From Actinomyces respiraculi (GTDB lineage Bacteria > Actinomycetota > Actinomycetes > Actinomycetales > Actinomycetaceae), in NCBI RefSeq assembly GCF_014595995.2, contig NZ_CP063989.1:1488001-1552000 (forward strand): a stretch of DNA of 64,000 bases, written 5' to 3'. The notes under the pieces are model-generated. The model searched no databases and was not told the origin of the DNA. It saw only the letters and a program-made list of their open reading frames with translations. Positions 51,362 through 59,878 of the stretch are shown here, in pieces (positions within the stretch are counted from its first letter, which is position 1; every line of letters starts with the position of its first letter). A program made the position numbers and the translations under genes.

Positions 51362-52641
51362 TCATTGGCCGACGGTCGCGAAACTTGGGGCCTCACGAAC
51401 TCCACGAGCCAACTGGTCGGTGAGCATAAAGAAGAGCCGTTCTAGGGACATCTGCTGGCCACCAGCGTTCGCCACCGCCTTGGTAAATACCTCCTCCGCG
51501 AGATGCGCGAACGTACGCCCGACAGGTCGATGTACCAATCGGCTGCCCGAAGCATGATAGCCAGAGGCCGGTCCCAGAGGTCAAGATAATCTTGGCCGAT
51601 GACGAACTCCACGTTACGTGTCGAATCTTCGTACACCAAGCCCCTGCCGGCGTATTGCTCGCCTGGTCGGCGCCACGCGTCAGACTTCGTCAACTGATTG
51701 AATCTGTCCCCGAGCAACTCCTGTAGCCGGGCCACAGCGTTTGCGTCACCTCGCGCGTGTTCGAGTTCTGTACGCAAGGCCGTGAACGGTTGCAGTAAGC
51801 GTTGACCGCGGCGGCGGACTTCGGTATCGGGAACCTCCGCCAGCCATTGGTCGAGGTAGCGGAGGCCGTCCTCGTTGATATCTGGGGCGGGGATGCAAGT
51901 CAGGTGGCCCTGTCACACTAGCCTAGCAATAGCGAGAGCGACCTCTTCAAAATCATCACCGGTCTCTTCCCGTAGATGACAGGCAAGTTCGCCGATGGTG
52001 TCGAACTCCCCTTGAAGCTCCAAGATCCGTGTCTCGAGGCCGTTCGGATCATGTTGATGGCGCGGCGCATGCCTTGGCGACGTCCCATGCGCTATGAGGG
52101 GCAGGTAAGGGAAGATACCAAGAACGGAGGCCAAAACGCGAGCCAACTCGTCTACCGTCCAAGACTCGAAATAGACTTCACGCTGCTTAAGGGTCGGCTC
52201 GTCAGCCACAAAGGAGGTATGCATCGACTGATCGACCGTTCCCCAGCAAAGAGAGCCAAAGAATCCTATGGTGTCGTTCCTTGCAACATATCGCGAGATG
52301 TAGGCGAACAGCGCGGCGGCGCGGCGTCGGTTTTTGCTATTGTTGATCGGTTCGAGAGTTGCCAAGTTGTTCTTCCAGATGCGTGGATTTTGCCACGCCA
52401 ACGCCTCACCGACGGGTGTCTCGCGGAAAATTTGCGCCACCCGCGCGATGAACAGTTCGTCTGCGTCCTGGGCGGCCTCGGAGCACTGCGTTGCGTGCGT
52501 GGGCCGCTGGATGCGCAGGGCATGCAAAGTGGCCACCGGAAGACCAGCGCTGCGCAGCAAACAGTCGCTTCGGTACCGCACGCGTCGTGGAGCTGGGACC
52601 GTTGACGTTGTTCCACTCAGGTTCGCGATGTTAGCAATCAC
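51362..52641 (-). pseudogene. Lantibiotic dehydratase (LanB), broken and truncated
   Basis: The N-terminal domain of a full-length LanB-type dehydratase: LLRSAGLPVATLHAL at the start, then ALFAYISRYVARNDTIGFFG, a family hallmark. An in-frame TGA (51913-51915) interrupts ARLV-stop-QGHLTC. The reading continues in the same frame through RRPGEQYAGRGLVYEDSTRN and DYLDLWDRPLAIMLRAADWY. A frameshift near 51540 then leads to RTFAHLAEEVFTKAVANAGG and SLERLFFMLTDQL before the homology ends. About 430 codons survive of the usual 800 or more, and the elimination domain is absent. LanB enzymes glutamylate Ser/Thr of a precursor peptide. It overlaps the MFS gene by 11 nt. Confidence 0.85.
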
Positions 52642-53887
52642 GTCGGAACTCCGTCATGCGTTGCACCTTTCGGATCGGGGAGACAAGGATCCAGAGAGAC
52701 GAAAGGCAAGCAATCGAACCTGATGCGATCAAGGATCCGCGGATCTCAAAGAATATCATGGATGAGGCGGCGAAGAAGCTTCCCAAGGGGGCGGTTCCCA
52801 ATACAATCACGCGACTGGAGACGCCGACTCGACCTAGGATGTCCGGCGATGTGCCGGCCTGTCGTAACGTAAATACGGTGATGTTATATACAGTGACTGA
52901 GATCGACAGGACTCCTTGAAGCAGTCCTCCCACGAGAAGGGCGGTGCGTGGGCTGAGTAACGCCATTGCCGCGATACTGCATCCCGCCAGAATTGCTGGC
53001 AGCCAGATCGCGGCACCAATACCAATTCTTGCAACGACCTTCTCCGCAAAGATGGCGGCCAGGACGGCTCCAATACCGCCCATTGCAAGAACCAAGCCGA
53101 CAATGCCTTCGCTAACACCGAGTTCCTGCAACAAAAAGGGAAAGAACACGGGCTGCAGCATACCGTAGGCGAAATTAAATGTTGCCGTACAAGCGATGGT
53201 GCTCCGCAGTTCGCGCTGGTGCCAAAGCTCCGTGAACCCATCCTTCAGTTCCCGCATGAGATTAGGCTGTCTTCCAGGCGCCACCGCGCCGGTGACTCGG
53301 GCTGCGTCGATCGCGTGGCAGCCGAACAGCGGGGCGGCGGCCAGAAAGTAGCCGATCGACGTGACACCGGCCGCTACTTGGCTGCTCAACCACTGGGTCA
53401 TCGTTCCTGCAAGCGCCGGGGCGCCGATTTGGGTCGCGGAGTCCACAGCGAGCAACTGGGAGTTACGCGCGAGAAGGGCTTCCTCCGATGCGATGGTGGG
53501 GGTCAGTGCTTGGGCCGCTGCATCGGCGAAGACGCCACACGCGCCGGCGATGACGCCAAGCAGGATGAGCATAGGAGTGTTGACGACGTGGAAGAGGCCC
53601 CCGATAGGCAGCGCAAGGAATGCCGCCGCGCGTAGCAAGTTGGCGGTCGTGATGACTGATACTCGGTTATACCGATCGGCCACGACACCCGCCAGGAGGC
53701 CGAAGGCCACCAGTCCGACAGACTCAGCGGACGTGACGGCACTCGCTTGCCATCCGGTTGCGCCGAGGGTACCTACCGCGATGAGCGGCAGGACGACGTC
53801 AGCGACCCCCTGCGCGAGTTCTCCGAAGCCGGAGGTCGCGGCTACTCGCCAAAACATGCTATTAGGAGTTCCGGACGTGGTAGTCAT
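52631..53887 (-). CDS. MFS transporter (enterobactin-exporter/MFS_3 type)
   Basis: A 418-residue major facilitator with 12 membrane helices. It has the motif-A-like loop GLLAGVVADRYNRVSVI after helix 2 and FAEKVVARIG in the second half. It resembles macrolide- and peptide-export MFS proteins that lie next to biosynthetic genes. It overlaps the lanB remnant, so it probably exported that pathway's product or gave immunity (inference). Codon use is less G+C-biased than the flanking genome. The frame is intact, though the biosynthetic gene is dead. Confidence 0.85.
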   Translation of the reverse strand: MTTTSGTPNSMFWRVAATSGFGELAQGVADVVLPLIAVGTLGATGWQASAVTSAESVGLVAFGLLAGVVADRYNRVSVITTANLLRAAAFLALPIGGLFHVVNTPMLILLGVIAGACGVFADAAAQALTPTIASEEALLARNSQLLAVDSATQIGAPALAGTMTQWLSSQVAAGVTSIGYFLAAAPLFGCHAIDAARVTGAVAPGRQPNLMRELKDGFTELWHQRELRSTIACTATFNFAYGMLQPVFFPFLLQELGVSEGIVGLVLAMGGIGAVLAAIFAEKVVARIGIGAAIWLPAILAGCSIAAMALLSPRTALLVGGLLQGVLSISVTVYNITVFTLRQAGTSPDILGRVGVSSRVIVLGTAPLGSFFAASSMIFFEIRGSLIASGSIACLSSLWILVSPIRKVQRMTEFRRDC

Positions 53888-53940
53888 GCAGTTCTCATCA
53901 ATGGCCTGGGTTTAAGTGTGCTTGGGACGAGGTCAGCGAC

Positions 53941-54465
53941 TCAGGTGCCTTGTCTCGTCTCTACGAATTTCATCTCTACGAAGTCATATTCGCCACCATT
54001 GGTCACCTGCGTGAAGTGGCGAATGACCTTGAACCCAATGGATTCATACACCCTGATGCCACGCCGGTTGAATAATGCTACCGACAAGCGAATCTCCATG
54101 CCCGAATACTCTTGTTGGATCCACTTCAGATTGCCCCTCATGAAGTTGCGGCCCAGGCCGCGGCCCGTGAGGTCGGGGCGCAGCCCCAGTCCGATCTCCA
54201 CGCAGTCACCCTCTTCGGCAACACGACCGGAAAGGAAACCGATCAATTGACCGCCCTGCCGCACCTGTAGGAAGAAGTTGGGCCACAGTTCCGGAGTCAC
54301 AAACTCCTGATAATCTTCCGGATCCGCGGTCATGTTGTAAAAGTCGTAAGGAGGCGAGTATTTCCAGTTATCGGCGATAACTCTCGCCGTTTCCATGTCC
54401 ATAGGCGTGTAAGTCAGGTCCTGATTGGTTCGATCAGGTGCCACTGAGAGCAAACCGTAGTTCAT
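53941..54465 (-). CDS. GNAT-family N-acetyltransferase
   Basis: A 174-residue acetyltransferase with the acetyl-CoA loop LGLRPDLTGRGLGRNFMRG (Q/RxxGxG/A) and a C-terminal SVALFNRRGIRVYESIGF strand-helix. AGGAGAGAG precedes the ATG. It sits 53 nt upstream of the MFS gene on the same strand within the low-G+C island. It may modify or detoxify the peptide product of the locus (inference), or be a passenger resistance gene. Confidence 0.82.
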   Translation of the reverse strand: MNYGLLSVAPDRTNQDLTYTPMDMETARVIADNWKYSPPYDFYNMTADPEDYQEFVTPELWPNFFLQVRQGGQLIGFLSGRVAEEGDCVEIGLGLRPDLTGRGLGRNFMRGNLKWIQQEYSGMEIRLSVALFNRRGIRVYESIGFKVIRHFTQVTNGGEYDFVEMKFVETRQGT

Positions 54466-54503
54466 TTAAATCTCTCTCCTGGGAGGTGAAGGGAATAGAA
54501 ACA

Positions 54504-54923
54504 TCATGGGGCTAAATGGCTACAGGAGACAACGCTGATCGTTGCCGACTCTCGTTGGACCAAGACCTCGATATCGGCGGAACACGATCCGTCCTTGGAC
54601 GGCGGGAATGCGGGAGCCATCTCGGCGGTGAGCAGCCTAATCCAAGGGATCCGGGGATCGGCCTCCACTACCGAGAGATGGACGCCCGGACTCTCGTCTG
54701 CCCACGTCCCAGGGCTCGACGGGCGAAGCTCAGCCGATATCACGTCGAAGGTCCAACGCTCGACGCGGTGGTGGTCACCCCCCCCCAGTTCGGGTTTGGG
54801 AGGTCGGCATGCAGATGTTTGACAACACGCTGCCTTACCCCAACGCTGCAAGTGCTCGCAGAGGCGCTCGTACAAGAGCTCTGGCGGACACGAGAACTCA
54901 AGGCGCCACCCGCCGGGCGCCAC
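54504..54923 (-). CDS. Hypothetical protein of the island
   Basis: A 139-residue reading frame I do not recognise. It contains a cysteine-rich stretch (KAACCQTSACRPPKPE) followed by three glycines encoded within a run of nine G (54778-54786). The C-terminal half has a plausible alternation of hydrophobic residues (FDVISAELR, GVHLSVVEADPRIPWIRLL). The GTG start has no clear ribosome site. It is first in the island's minus-strand gene series. An opposite-strand frame of similar length makes the call uncertain. Confidence 0.4.
   Translation of the reverse strand: MAPGGWRLEFSCPPELLYERLCEHLQRWGKAACCQTSACRPPKPELGGGDHHRVERWTFDVISAELRPSSPGTWADESPGVHLSVVEADPRIPWIRLLTAEMAPAFPPSKDGSCSADIEVLVQRESATISVVSCSHLAP
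54778..54786. repeat. Homopolymer C9 tract
   Basis: Nine consecutive C residues lie inside the unassigned island gene. Tracts of this length can gain or lose bases during replication and so shift the frame. Confidence 0.9.
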
Positions 54924-55011
54924 GGATACTCGGTCCGTCCTCTACGATGGACAGGTAGCCGGCAGCCCGGTCACGACGGAACTCCCTGACGACGCCGTCT
55001 CAGACCACTCA

Positions 55012-55039
55012 GCGGGCAGGTCGGTGGCGGGGGTGGGCT
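55012..55039. repeat. 28-bp direct repeat, copy 2 (far edge of island)
   Basis: Matches 50749-50776 with one mismatch. It is not in a recognisable gene here. The remaining non-coding DNA between the island's unknown gene and the aldo/keto reductase (54924-55060) holds nothing else I can support. Confidence 0.85.
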
Positions 55040-55060
55040 TCACCGGAGTGGACCTGGTAC

Positions 55061-55891
55061 TCACATCTCCTCATACACGGCCGGGTCTTGGCCCTTGAGC
55101 CGCCCGTCGGGCCGCCCGAGCGCCGTGAGGGCGGCAACCTCCTCAGCGGTGAGGACCACGTCCGCAGCCGCCAGGTTCTCGGCCTGGCGCTGCGGGCTGC
55201 TCGACTTCGGGATCGGGGTGACCCCGCGGGCCACATGCCAGGCCAGGACCGCCTGGGCGGGTGTGACGCCGTGCGCCTGGGCGACGGCGGCGACCACCGG
55301 GTCCGTCAGCAGCTCACCGGAGCGGCCGATGGGGCTCCAGGCCTCGGTGAGGATGCCGCGCGAGGCGTCGTAGGCGATCTGCTCCGTGTTGGGGAAGCGG
55401 GGGTGGGACTCGATCTGGTTGACGGCCGGCAGGACGCCGCTCTCGTCCTCCAGGCGCGCGATGTGCTCGGGCAGGAAGTTGGAGACGCCGATGTGGCGCA
55501 CGAGGCCCTGCTCGCGGGCCTCGATGAGGGCGCGCCACGTGTCGACGTAGAGGTCCTGTGCAGGGTTGGGCCAGTGGATGAGGTAGAGGTCGATCGGACC
55601 GATGGGCCGCATCCTGGCGGCGGACTCCTCCACGGCCCACAGGGCGCGGTCGCGTCCGAAGTGGCGCCCGGGAACCTTGGAGGTGACGACCAGCTCCTCG
55701 CGTGCAGCGTGTCCCTCATCGACGGCACGGGCCACGCCCTCGGCCACGATGCCCTCGTTCTCGTAGGAGAAGGCGGAGTCGATGAGCCGGTAGCCGACGG
55801 CGATCGCCGAGGTGACGGCCCGGCCGTCCTCGCGTCCGCGCAGGTTGTAGGTGCCCAGTCCGATGGCGGGAAGATGCAGGTTCTTGCTCAT
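55061..55891 (-). CDS. Aldo/keto reductase, 2,5-diketo-D-gluconate reductase type
   Basis: A 276-residue AKR5-type reductase. The tetrad residues are in LIDSAFSYENE (Asp, Tyr), VVTSKVPGRHFG (Lys) and LYLIHWPNP (His). The NADPH site PIPKSSSPQR is present. It reduces small aldehydes or keto sugars; the substrate is unknown. ATG 55891 has TAGCCT 7 nt before it, so it should be leaderless. It diverges from the GH2 gene with 61 bp between. Confidence 0.88.
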   Translation of the reverse strand: MSKNLHLPAIGLGTYNLRGREDGRAVTSAIAVGYRLIDSAFSYENEGIVAEGVARAVDEGHAAREELVVTSKVPGRHFGRDRALWAVEESAARMRPIGPIDLYLIHWPNPAQDLYVDTWRALIEAREQGLVRHIGVSNFLPEHIARLEDESGVLPAVNQIESHPRFPNTEQIAYDASRGILTEAWSPIGRSGELLTDPVVAAVAQAHGVTPAQAVLAWHVARGVTPIPKSSSPQRQAENLAAADVVLTAEEVAALTALGRPDGRLKGQDPAVYEEM

Positions 55892-55952
55892 GCCCTTAAG
55901 GCTATGCGGCCATGGCTGCATAACATGAGGGTCCGGCACCGAGAGGAGCACC

Positions 55953-57734
55953 ATGGACGCTCTGGACGTTCAGCACCCTGACCCGATGCTCGAACGCGCC
56001 GCGTTCGTGCCGCTCGACGGCTGGTGGGAGCACGTGGTCCTGCCTGGAGCGGACCTCGACCGCCAGGACCTGCCCGAGCAGGGGTGGGCGCCGGTGCGCG
56101 TGCCCTTCGCCGTCGAGACCCGCGACTCCGGTGTGGAGCGGGCGCTGCAGCCTGACAAGACGCTGGTCTACCGCCGTCGGCTCGAGGTCCCGGCCACGTG
56201 GGCCGGGCGCCGGCTACGGATCGTGCTCAGCGCAGTGGACCACTCCTGCCAGGTGAGAGTCGGCGGCCGGGTCGTGGCCGAGCACGTGGGCGGGTACCTG
56301 CCGGTCGAGGCGGTGCTCAGACCCGACGTGGTGGCGGCCGGTGTCGCGGGCGGCCTGGAGTTGACGGTGCTCGTCACCGACCCGACGGACACCGCCTCCA
56401 TCCAGCGCGGCAAGCAGGTGCTCAACCCGCGCACGATCTGGTACACGGCAACCTCCGGCATCTGGGGCACGACGTGGATGGAGCCCGTGCCCGAGGTCGC
56501 CGTCACCGGCCTGCGGGTGGAGCCCCTGCCCGGGCTCGACGGCTTCCGCGTCCGGGTGGACACCGACGCCGCCCGGCCCGCGGACTGCGAGCTGAGCCTC
56601 GTCGCTCCCGACGGCGAGCGGACGGTCACCAGGGCGCGCACCGGCACCTGGTTCCTCCGGCCGGTCGACCGCCCCCAGCTGTGGAGCCCCCGCTCCCCCG
56701 CCCTGTACCGGGTGCGCGTGCGCGTCGGCGAGGACGAGGTGTCCAGCTGGGCGGGCCTGCGCACGGTGGGACTGACCCCCGGGCGCGCCGGCGTCCGGCG
56801 TCGTCGGATTGTGCTCAACGGGCGGCCGGTGCTCGTCAACGCGCCCCTGTCCCAGGGCTACTGGCCGTCCTCGGGCATGACCCCGCCCGACGAGCAGGCC
56901 ATCGAGCACGACCTGCGCACGCTCAAGGACATGGGCTTCAACGCGGTGCGCGTGCACGTCAAGGTTGAGAGCCGTCGCTTCTACCACCTGTGCGACCGGC
57001 TGGGGCTCATGGTGGTGCAGGACATGGTCTCTGGCGGCCGCCCGCCGCTCGGGATCCAGGCCTCGGGCGTCATGCAGGCGCTGGGGTACACGGTGCCGGA
57101 CCGCTCGCGTCTGTTCCGCCAGTGGACCGGGCGTGGCAAGGCGGCGGACCGTGCGCAGTTCGCACGCGAGCTAACCGCCATGGTGCGCCACCTGCGCGGC
57201 CACCCCTCGATCATCATGTGGGTGCCCTTCAACGAGGGCTGGGGGCAGTTCGACAGCCGTCGTGCCGAGGCGGCCGTGCGACGCCTGGACCCCACGCGCC
57301 TGGTTGACGCCGTTTCCGGCTGGTTCGACCAGGGGCGCGGGGACCTGCGCTCGCGCCACCGCTACGTGCTGCGGCTGCGCCGGGCGCCCCGGTATGACCG
57401 CCGCCCCTTCTACCTCTCCGAGTTCGGGGGCCTCAACCTGGCGGTGCACGGGCATGTGTGGGACGGCGAGGGGCTGGACGCGCAGTTCGGCTACGGGTTC
57501 AGCGCCGACGCCAAGGAGCTGGCTCGGGCGATGACGCGCCTGTACCGCGAGCAGCTCGTGCCGCTGGCCGCCCACGGGCTGGCGGCCTGCACGTACACGC
57601 AGGTCAGCGACGTCGAGCGTGAGACGAATGGGCTCATGACCTACGACCGCGAGGTGGTCAAGGTGGAGCCGGCACTCATGGCGCGGCTCAACGCGGAGCT
57701 CGAGGAGGCCTTCCGTGGCGCCCTCGTCAGATGA
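55953..57734 (+). CDS. Glycoside hydrolase family 2
   Basis: A 593-residue GH2 enzyme with N-terminal jelly-roll sugar-binding domain, an immunoglobulin-like domain (about 185-275) and a TIM barrel. The acid/base glutamate is E428 (VPFNEGWGQF) and the nucleophile is E490 (FYLSEFGGL). There is no signal peptide, so it is cytoplasmic. Members close to this architecture cleave beta-galactosides, beta-glucuronides or mannosides; the sequence does not settle which. GAGAGGAGC precedes the ATG. Confidence 0.88.
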   Translation: MDALDVQHPDPMLERAAFVPLDGWWEHVVLPGADLDRQDLPEQGWAPVRVPFAVETRDSGVERALQPDKTLVYRRRLEVPATWAGRRLRIVLSAVDHSCQVRVGGRVVAEHVGGYLPVEAVLRPDVVAAGVAGGLELTVLVTDPTDTASIQRGKQVLNPRTIWYTATSGIWGTTWMEPVPEVAVTGLRVEPLPGLDGFRVRVDTDAARPADCELSLVAPDGERTVTRARTGTWFLRPVDRPQLWSPRSPALYRVRVRVGEDEVSSWAGLRTVGLTPGRAGVRRRRIVLNGRPVLVNAPLSQGYWPSSGMTPPDEQAIEHDLRTLKDMGFNAVRVHVKVESRRFYHLCDRLGLMVVQDMVSGGRPPLGIQASGVMQALGYTVPDRSRLFRQWTGRGKAADRAQFARELTAMVRHLRGHPSIIMWVPFNEGWGQFDSRRAEAAVRRLDPTRLVDAVSGWFDQGRGDLRSRHRYVLRLRRAPRYDRRPFYLSEFGGLNLAVHGHVWDGEGLDAQFGYGFSADAKELARAMTRLYREQLVPLAAHGLAACTYTQVSDVERETNGLMTYDREVVKVEPALMARLNAELEEAFRGALVR

Positions 57735-57884
57735 GGCGACGAGCACGAGTGCCCCTGCCTGGCCGTCGCGGTGGGTGCGCTGGCCGGTGGCCGTGCTCGC
57801 GCACCTGAGCGGGACGGCGGGCGGACGGCACCACTCGCACGCCGGGCGCTTGCGCACGGCCCCGTCGGTTGCGAGGGTGGGGGC

Positions 57885-58490
57885 ATGAGTGACCTGGTCA
57901 TCGGTCAGGACGGGCTGGCACGACCGGTCTGGGCGGCCTCGGACCCGCTGCTGCGCGAGTACTACGACACCGAGTGGGGCGTACCGGTACGCGACGAGCG
58001 GGGCGTGTTCGAGCGGCTGAGCCTGGAGGCCTTCCAATCGGGGCTGTCCTGGCGCACGATCCTGGCCAAGCGCCCGGCCTTCCGTGAGGCCTTCGAGGAC
58101 TTCGAGCCCTCCGTCGTGGCCGCCTTCGGACCCGAGGACGTGGAGCGGCTCATGGGTGACGCGCGCATCGTGCGCAACCGGGCCAAGATCGAGGCGACCG
58201 TGGGCAATGCACGGGCCGCGCTCGCCCTGCGCGAGGCCGACGACGTCGTCGGCGCCCTGGCCGGGCTCGTGTGGTCCTACCGTCCGCGTACGCAGCCGGC
58301 ACCGCGCACGCTCGCGCAGGTTCCCACGCGCTCAGCGGAGTCCCAGGCCCTGGACCGTGAGCTGAAGAGGCGGGGCTTCCGTTTCGTCGGGCCGACGACG
58401 GCCTTCGCGCTCATGGAGGCGATCGGTCTGGTCAACACCCACCTTGTCGGGTCCTGGCGGCGCGAGGTCGTCGCCGCGCTGCGCGGGTAG
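57885..58490 (+). CDS. tag: DNA-3-methyladenine glycosylase I
   Basis: A 201-residue Tag enzyme that excises 3-methyladenine from alkylated DNA. YYDTEWGVPV, FQSGLSWRTILAKR and NRAKIEATV are the family's conserved blocks. E. coli Tag has a zinc site made by Cys4, His17, His175 and Cys179. Here only the histidine of LVNTHLVGSW remains and there is no N-terminal cysteine, so the zinc site is lost. The catalytic pocket residues appear intact. GAGGGT lies 7 nt upstream of the ATG. Confidence 0.88.
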   Translation: MSDLVIGQDGLARPVWAASDPLLREYYDTEWGVPVRDERGVFERLSLEAFQSGLSWRTILAKRPAFREAFEDFEPSVVAAFGPEDVERLMGDARIVRNRAKIEATVGNARAALALREADDVVGALAGLVWSYRPRTQPAPRTLAQVPTRSAESQALDRELKRRGFRFVGPTTAFALMEAIGLVNTHLVGSWRREVVAALRG

Positions 58491-58496
58491 CTCCGG

Positions 58497-59141
58497 CTAC
58501 GGCAGGCGGGCGGTAGCGGCGCCGCCCGGCTCACCGTCCGGCTCGCTGCGCGCGGGGCGAGGAAGGGTGCGTCGGGCGACGGCCTCGGCGACCTCGAAGG
58601 TCTCCTCCAGGTCGGCGGTGTGCCCGAGGTAGTTCATGCGGTAGGCGACGGTGCCCAGCATCATGTCGACGCTGGTGACCGGGTCGGGACCGGGCCACTG
58701 CCCGATGGCCTGGGCGCGCCGCACGGCGGCGATGGCGCCGGAGCGCAGGGGGGCGATGACACGCTGGCGGTAGGAGGTGGCCGCCTCGGGGTGCGAGGCG
58801 AGCTCGATCGCCAGCTGCGGCAGGGCCGGCGCCAGCGGGGAGGAGACGAAGGCGGTGTGGGCCTTGACGATGATCTCGGTGAGGTCGGCCAACGGGTCCG
58901 GTCCCGCCACGCACTCGCGGGGCCCCAGGGCCGCGTCCACGGCGTCGACGGCGAGTTCGGCGAGCGAGGGCCAGCGGCGGTAGATCGTCGACTTCGGCAC
59001 GCCCGAGCCGCGGGCGACCTCGTCGGCGCGTAGGCCGCGCAAGCCCTTGGCGGCGAGCAGTGCGAAGGTCTGGGCCAGGATCCGCTCGTCCAGGGAGGCG
59101 TCCCGGGGGCGACCGCCCCCGGGACGCTGCCGTGCGGGCAT
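58497..59141 (-). CDS. TetR/AcrR-family transcriptional regulator
   Basis: A 214-residue regulator with helix-turn-helix LRADEVARGSGVPKSTIYRRW (in two parts) near residues 38-58 and a TetR_C_11-like ligand domain. GGAGGTGATGAC precedes the ATG. A 17-bp perfect palindrome lies 88 bp upstream, in the spacer shared with the divergent HXXEE gene, so it probably represses both itself and that gene. Confidence 0.88.
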   Translation of the reverse strand: MPARQRPGGGRPRDASLDERILAQTFALLAAKGLRGLRADEVARGSGVPKSTIYRRWPSLAELAVDAVDAALGPRECVAGPDPLADLTEIIVKAHTAFVSSPLAPALPQLAIELASHPEAATSYRQRVIAPLRSGAIAAVRRAQAIGQWPGPDPVTSVDMMLGTVAYRMNYLGHTADLEETFEVAEAVARRTLPRPARSEPDGEPGGAATARLP

Positions 59142-59228
59142 GTCATCACCTCCGTCCGGTCGCGTCCGCCTGCTGGCTCGTACGCCCGCATCCTCTCAGA
59201 GGGCGGGGCTTCGCGACACCACTAGTTC

Positions 59229-59245
59229 CGCTACCAATGGTAGCG
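59229..59245. promoter_or_regulatory. TetR-type operator
   Basis: CGCTACC-AAT-GGTAGCG is a 17-bp perfect palindrome. A further half site, CGCTACCAT, lies at 59261-59269, closer to the HXXEE gene. Both are within the 169-bp divergent spacer. Confidence 0.7.
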
Positions 59246-59310
59246 AGACTACGTGAGTTACGCTACCATCAGTATCGGAAGCGGTGACGAACAGCCTCCA
59301 GGAGGGCGCG

Positions 59311-59823
59311 GTGGACACGGTGGATCTGGCGACCTCAGGACTCTTCTTCTCCTGGCTCGCCCACGACGTCGAGGAGCTGGTGACGATGCCGGGGCGGCCG
59401 CCCCCCTTCGTCGGCTCAGCGCCCTGGCTGCCCCGGGAGCTGCGCGAGCACGGACCGACACGCGCTCACGTCACCCTCGCCATCAGCGCTGTCGGCGTTC
59501 TCATGGCGGCCGCCTCCGTCGACGGCTACCGCACCCGTGGGCGTTCGGCCTTCTACCAGTCGGTGCTCTACGGCTACGGAATGCACGGCGTGCTCCACCT
59601 GGCGTCGGCGGCCGCCGCATGCCGCTACACCTGTGGGAGTGCCACGGCACTGCCCATTGTCCTTCCCTTTTGGGCCATGGCCAGCAAGGCGCTCAAGGCC
59701 GACGGCGTGGCTCTCAAGCCTCACCTGTGGACAATCCCCGCATTCCCCGTCTTCGGGCTGGCGGTCCACTCGGCCGCCTATCTCGCCACGCGCAAGCGGT
59801 CTCACACCCCGCGGGCTGCCTGA
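59311..59823 (+). CDS. HXXEE domain-containing membrane protein
   Basis: A 170-residue membrane protein with the defining HDVEE motif (SWLAHDVEELVTMP) and a second conserved block YGMHGVLHLASA. Three to four membrane helices are visible. Function is unknown; conserved histidines and glutamates suggest a metal-dependent membrane enzyme (inference). GTG 59311 was chosen because GGAGGG lies before it; a GTG nine codons earlier is possible. A TetR regulator is divergent. Confidence 0.78.
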   Translation: MDTVDLATSGLFFSWLAHDVEELVTMPGRPPPFVGSAPWLPRELREHGPTRAHVTLAISAVGVLMAAASVDGYRTRGRSAFYQSVLYGYGMHGVLHLASAAAACRYTCGSATALPIVLPFWAMASKALKADGVALKPHLWTIPAFPVFGLAVHSAAYLATRKRSHTPRAA

Positions 59824-59878
59824 GCCCCTGGAACTCGCCTCCCCTGAGAGGGCAGCGGCCTGCGGCTACGATCGCAGG

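Noticed and set aside
54516..54989. Plus-strand gene opposite the unknown island gene
   Set aside because: The other island genes are on the minus strand and neither frame has a recognised family. The minus frame was kept at low confidence.
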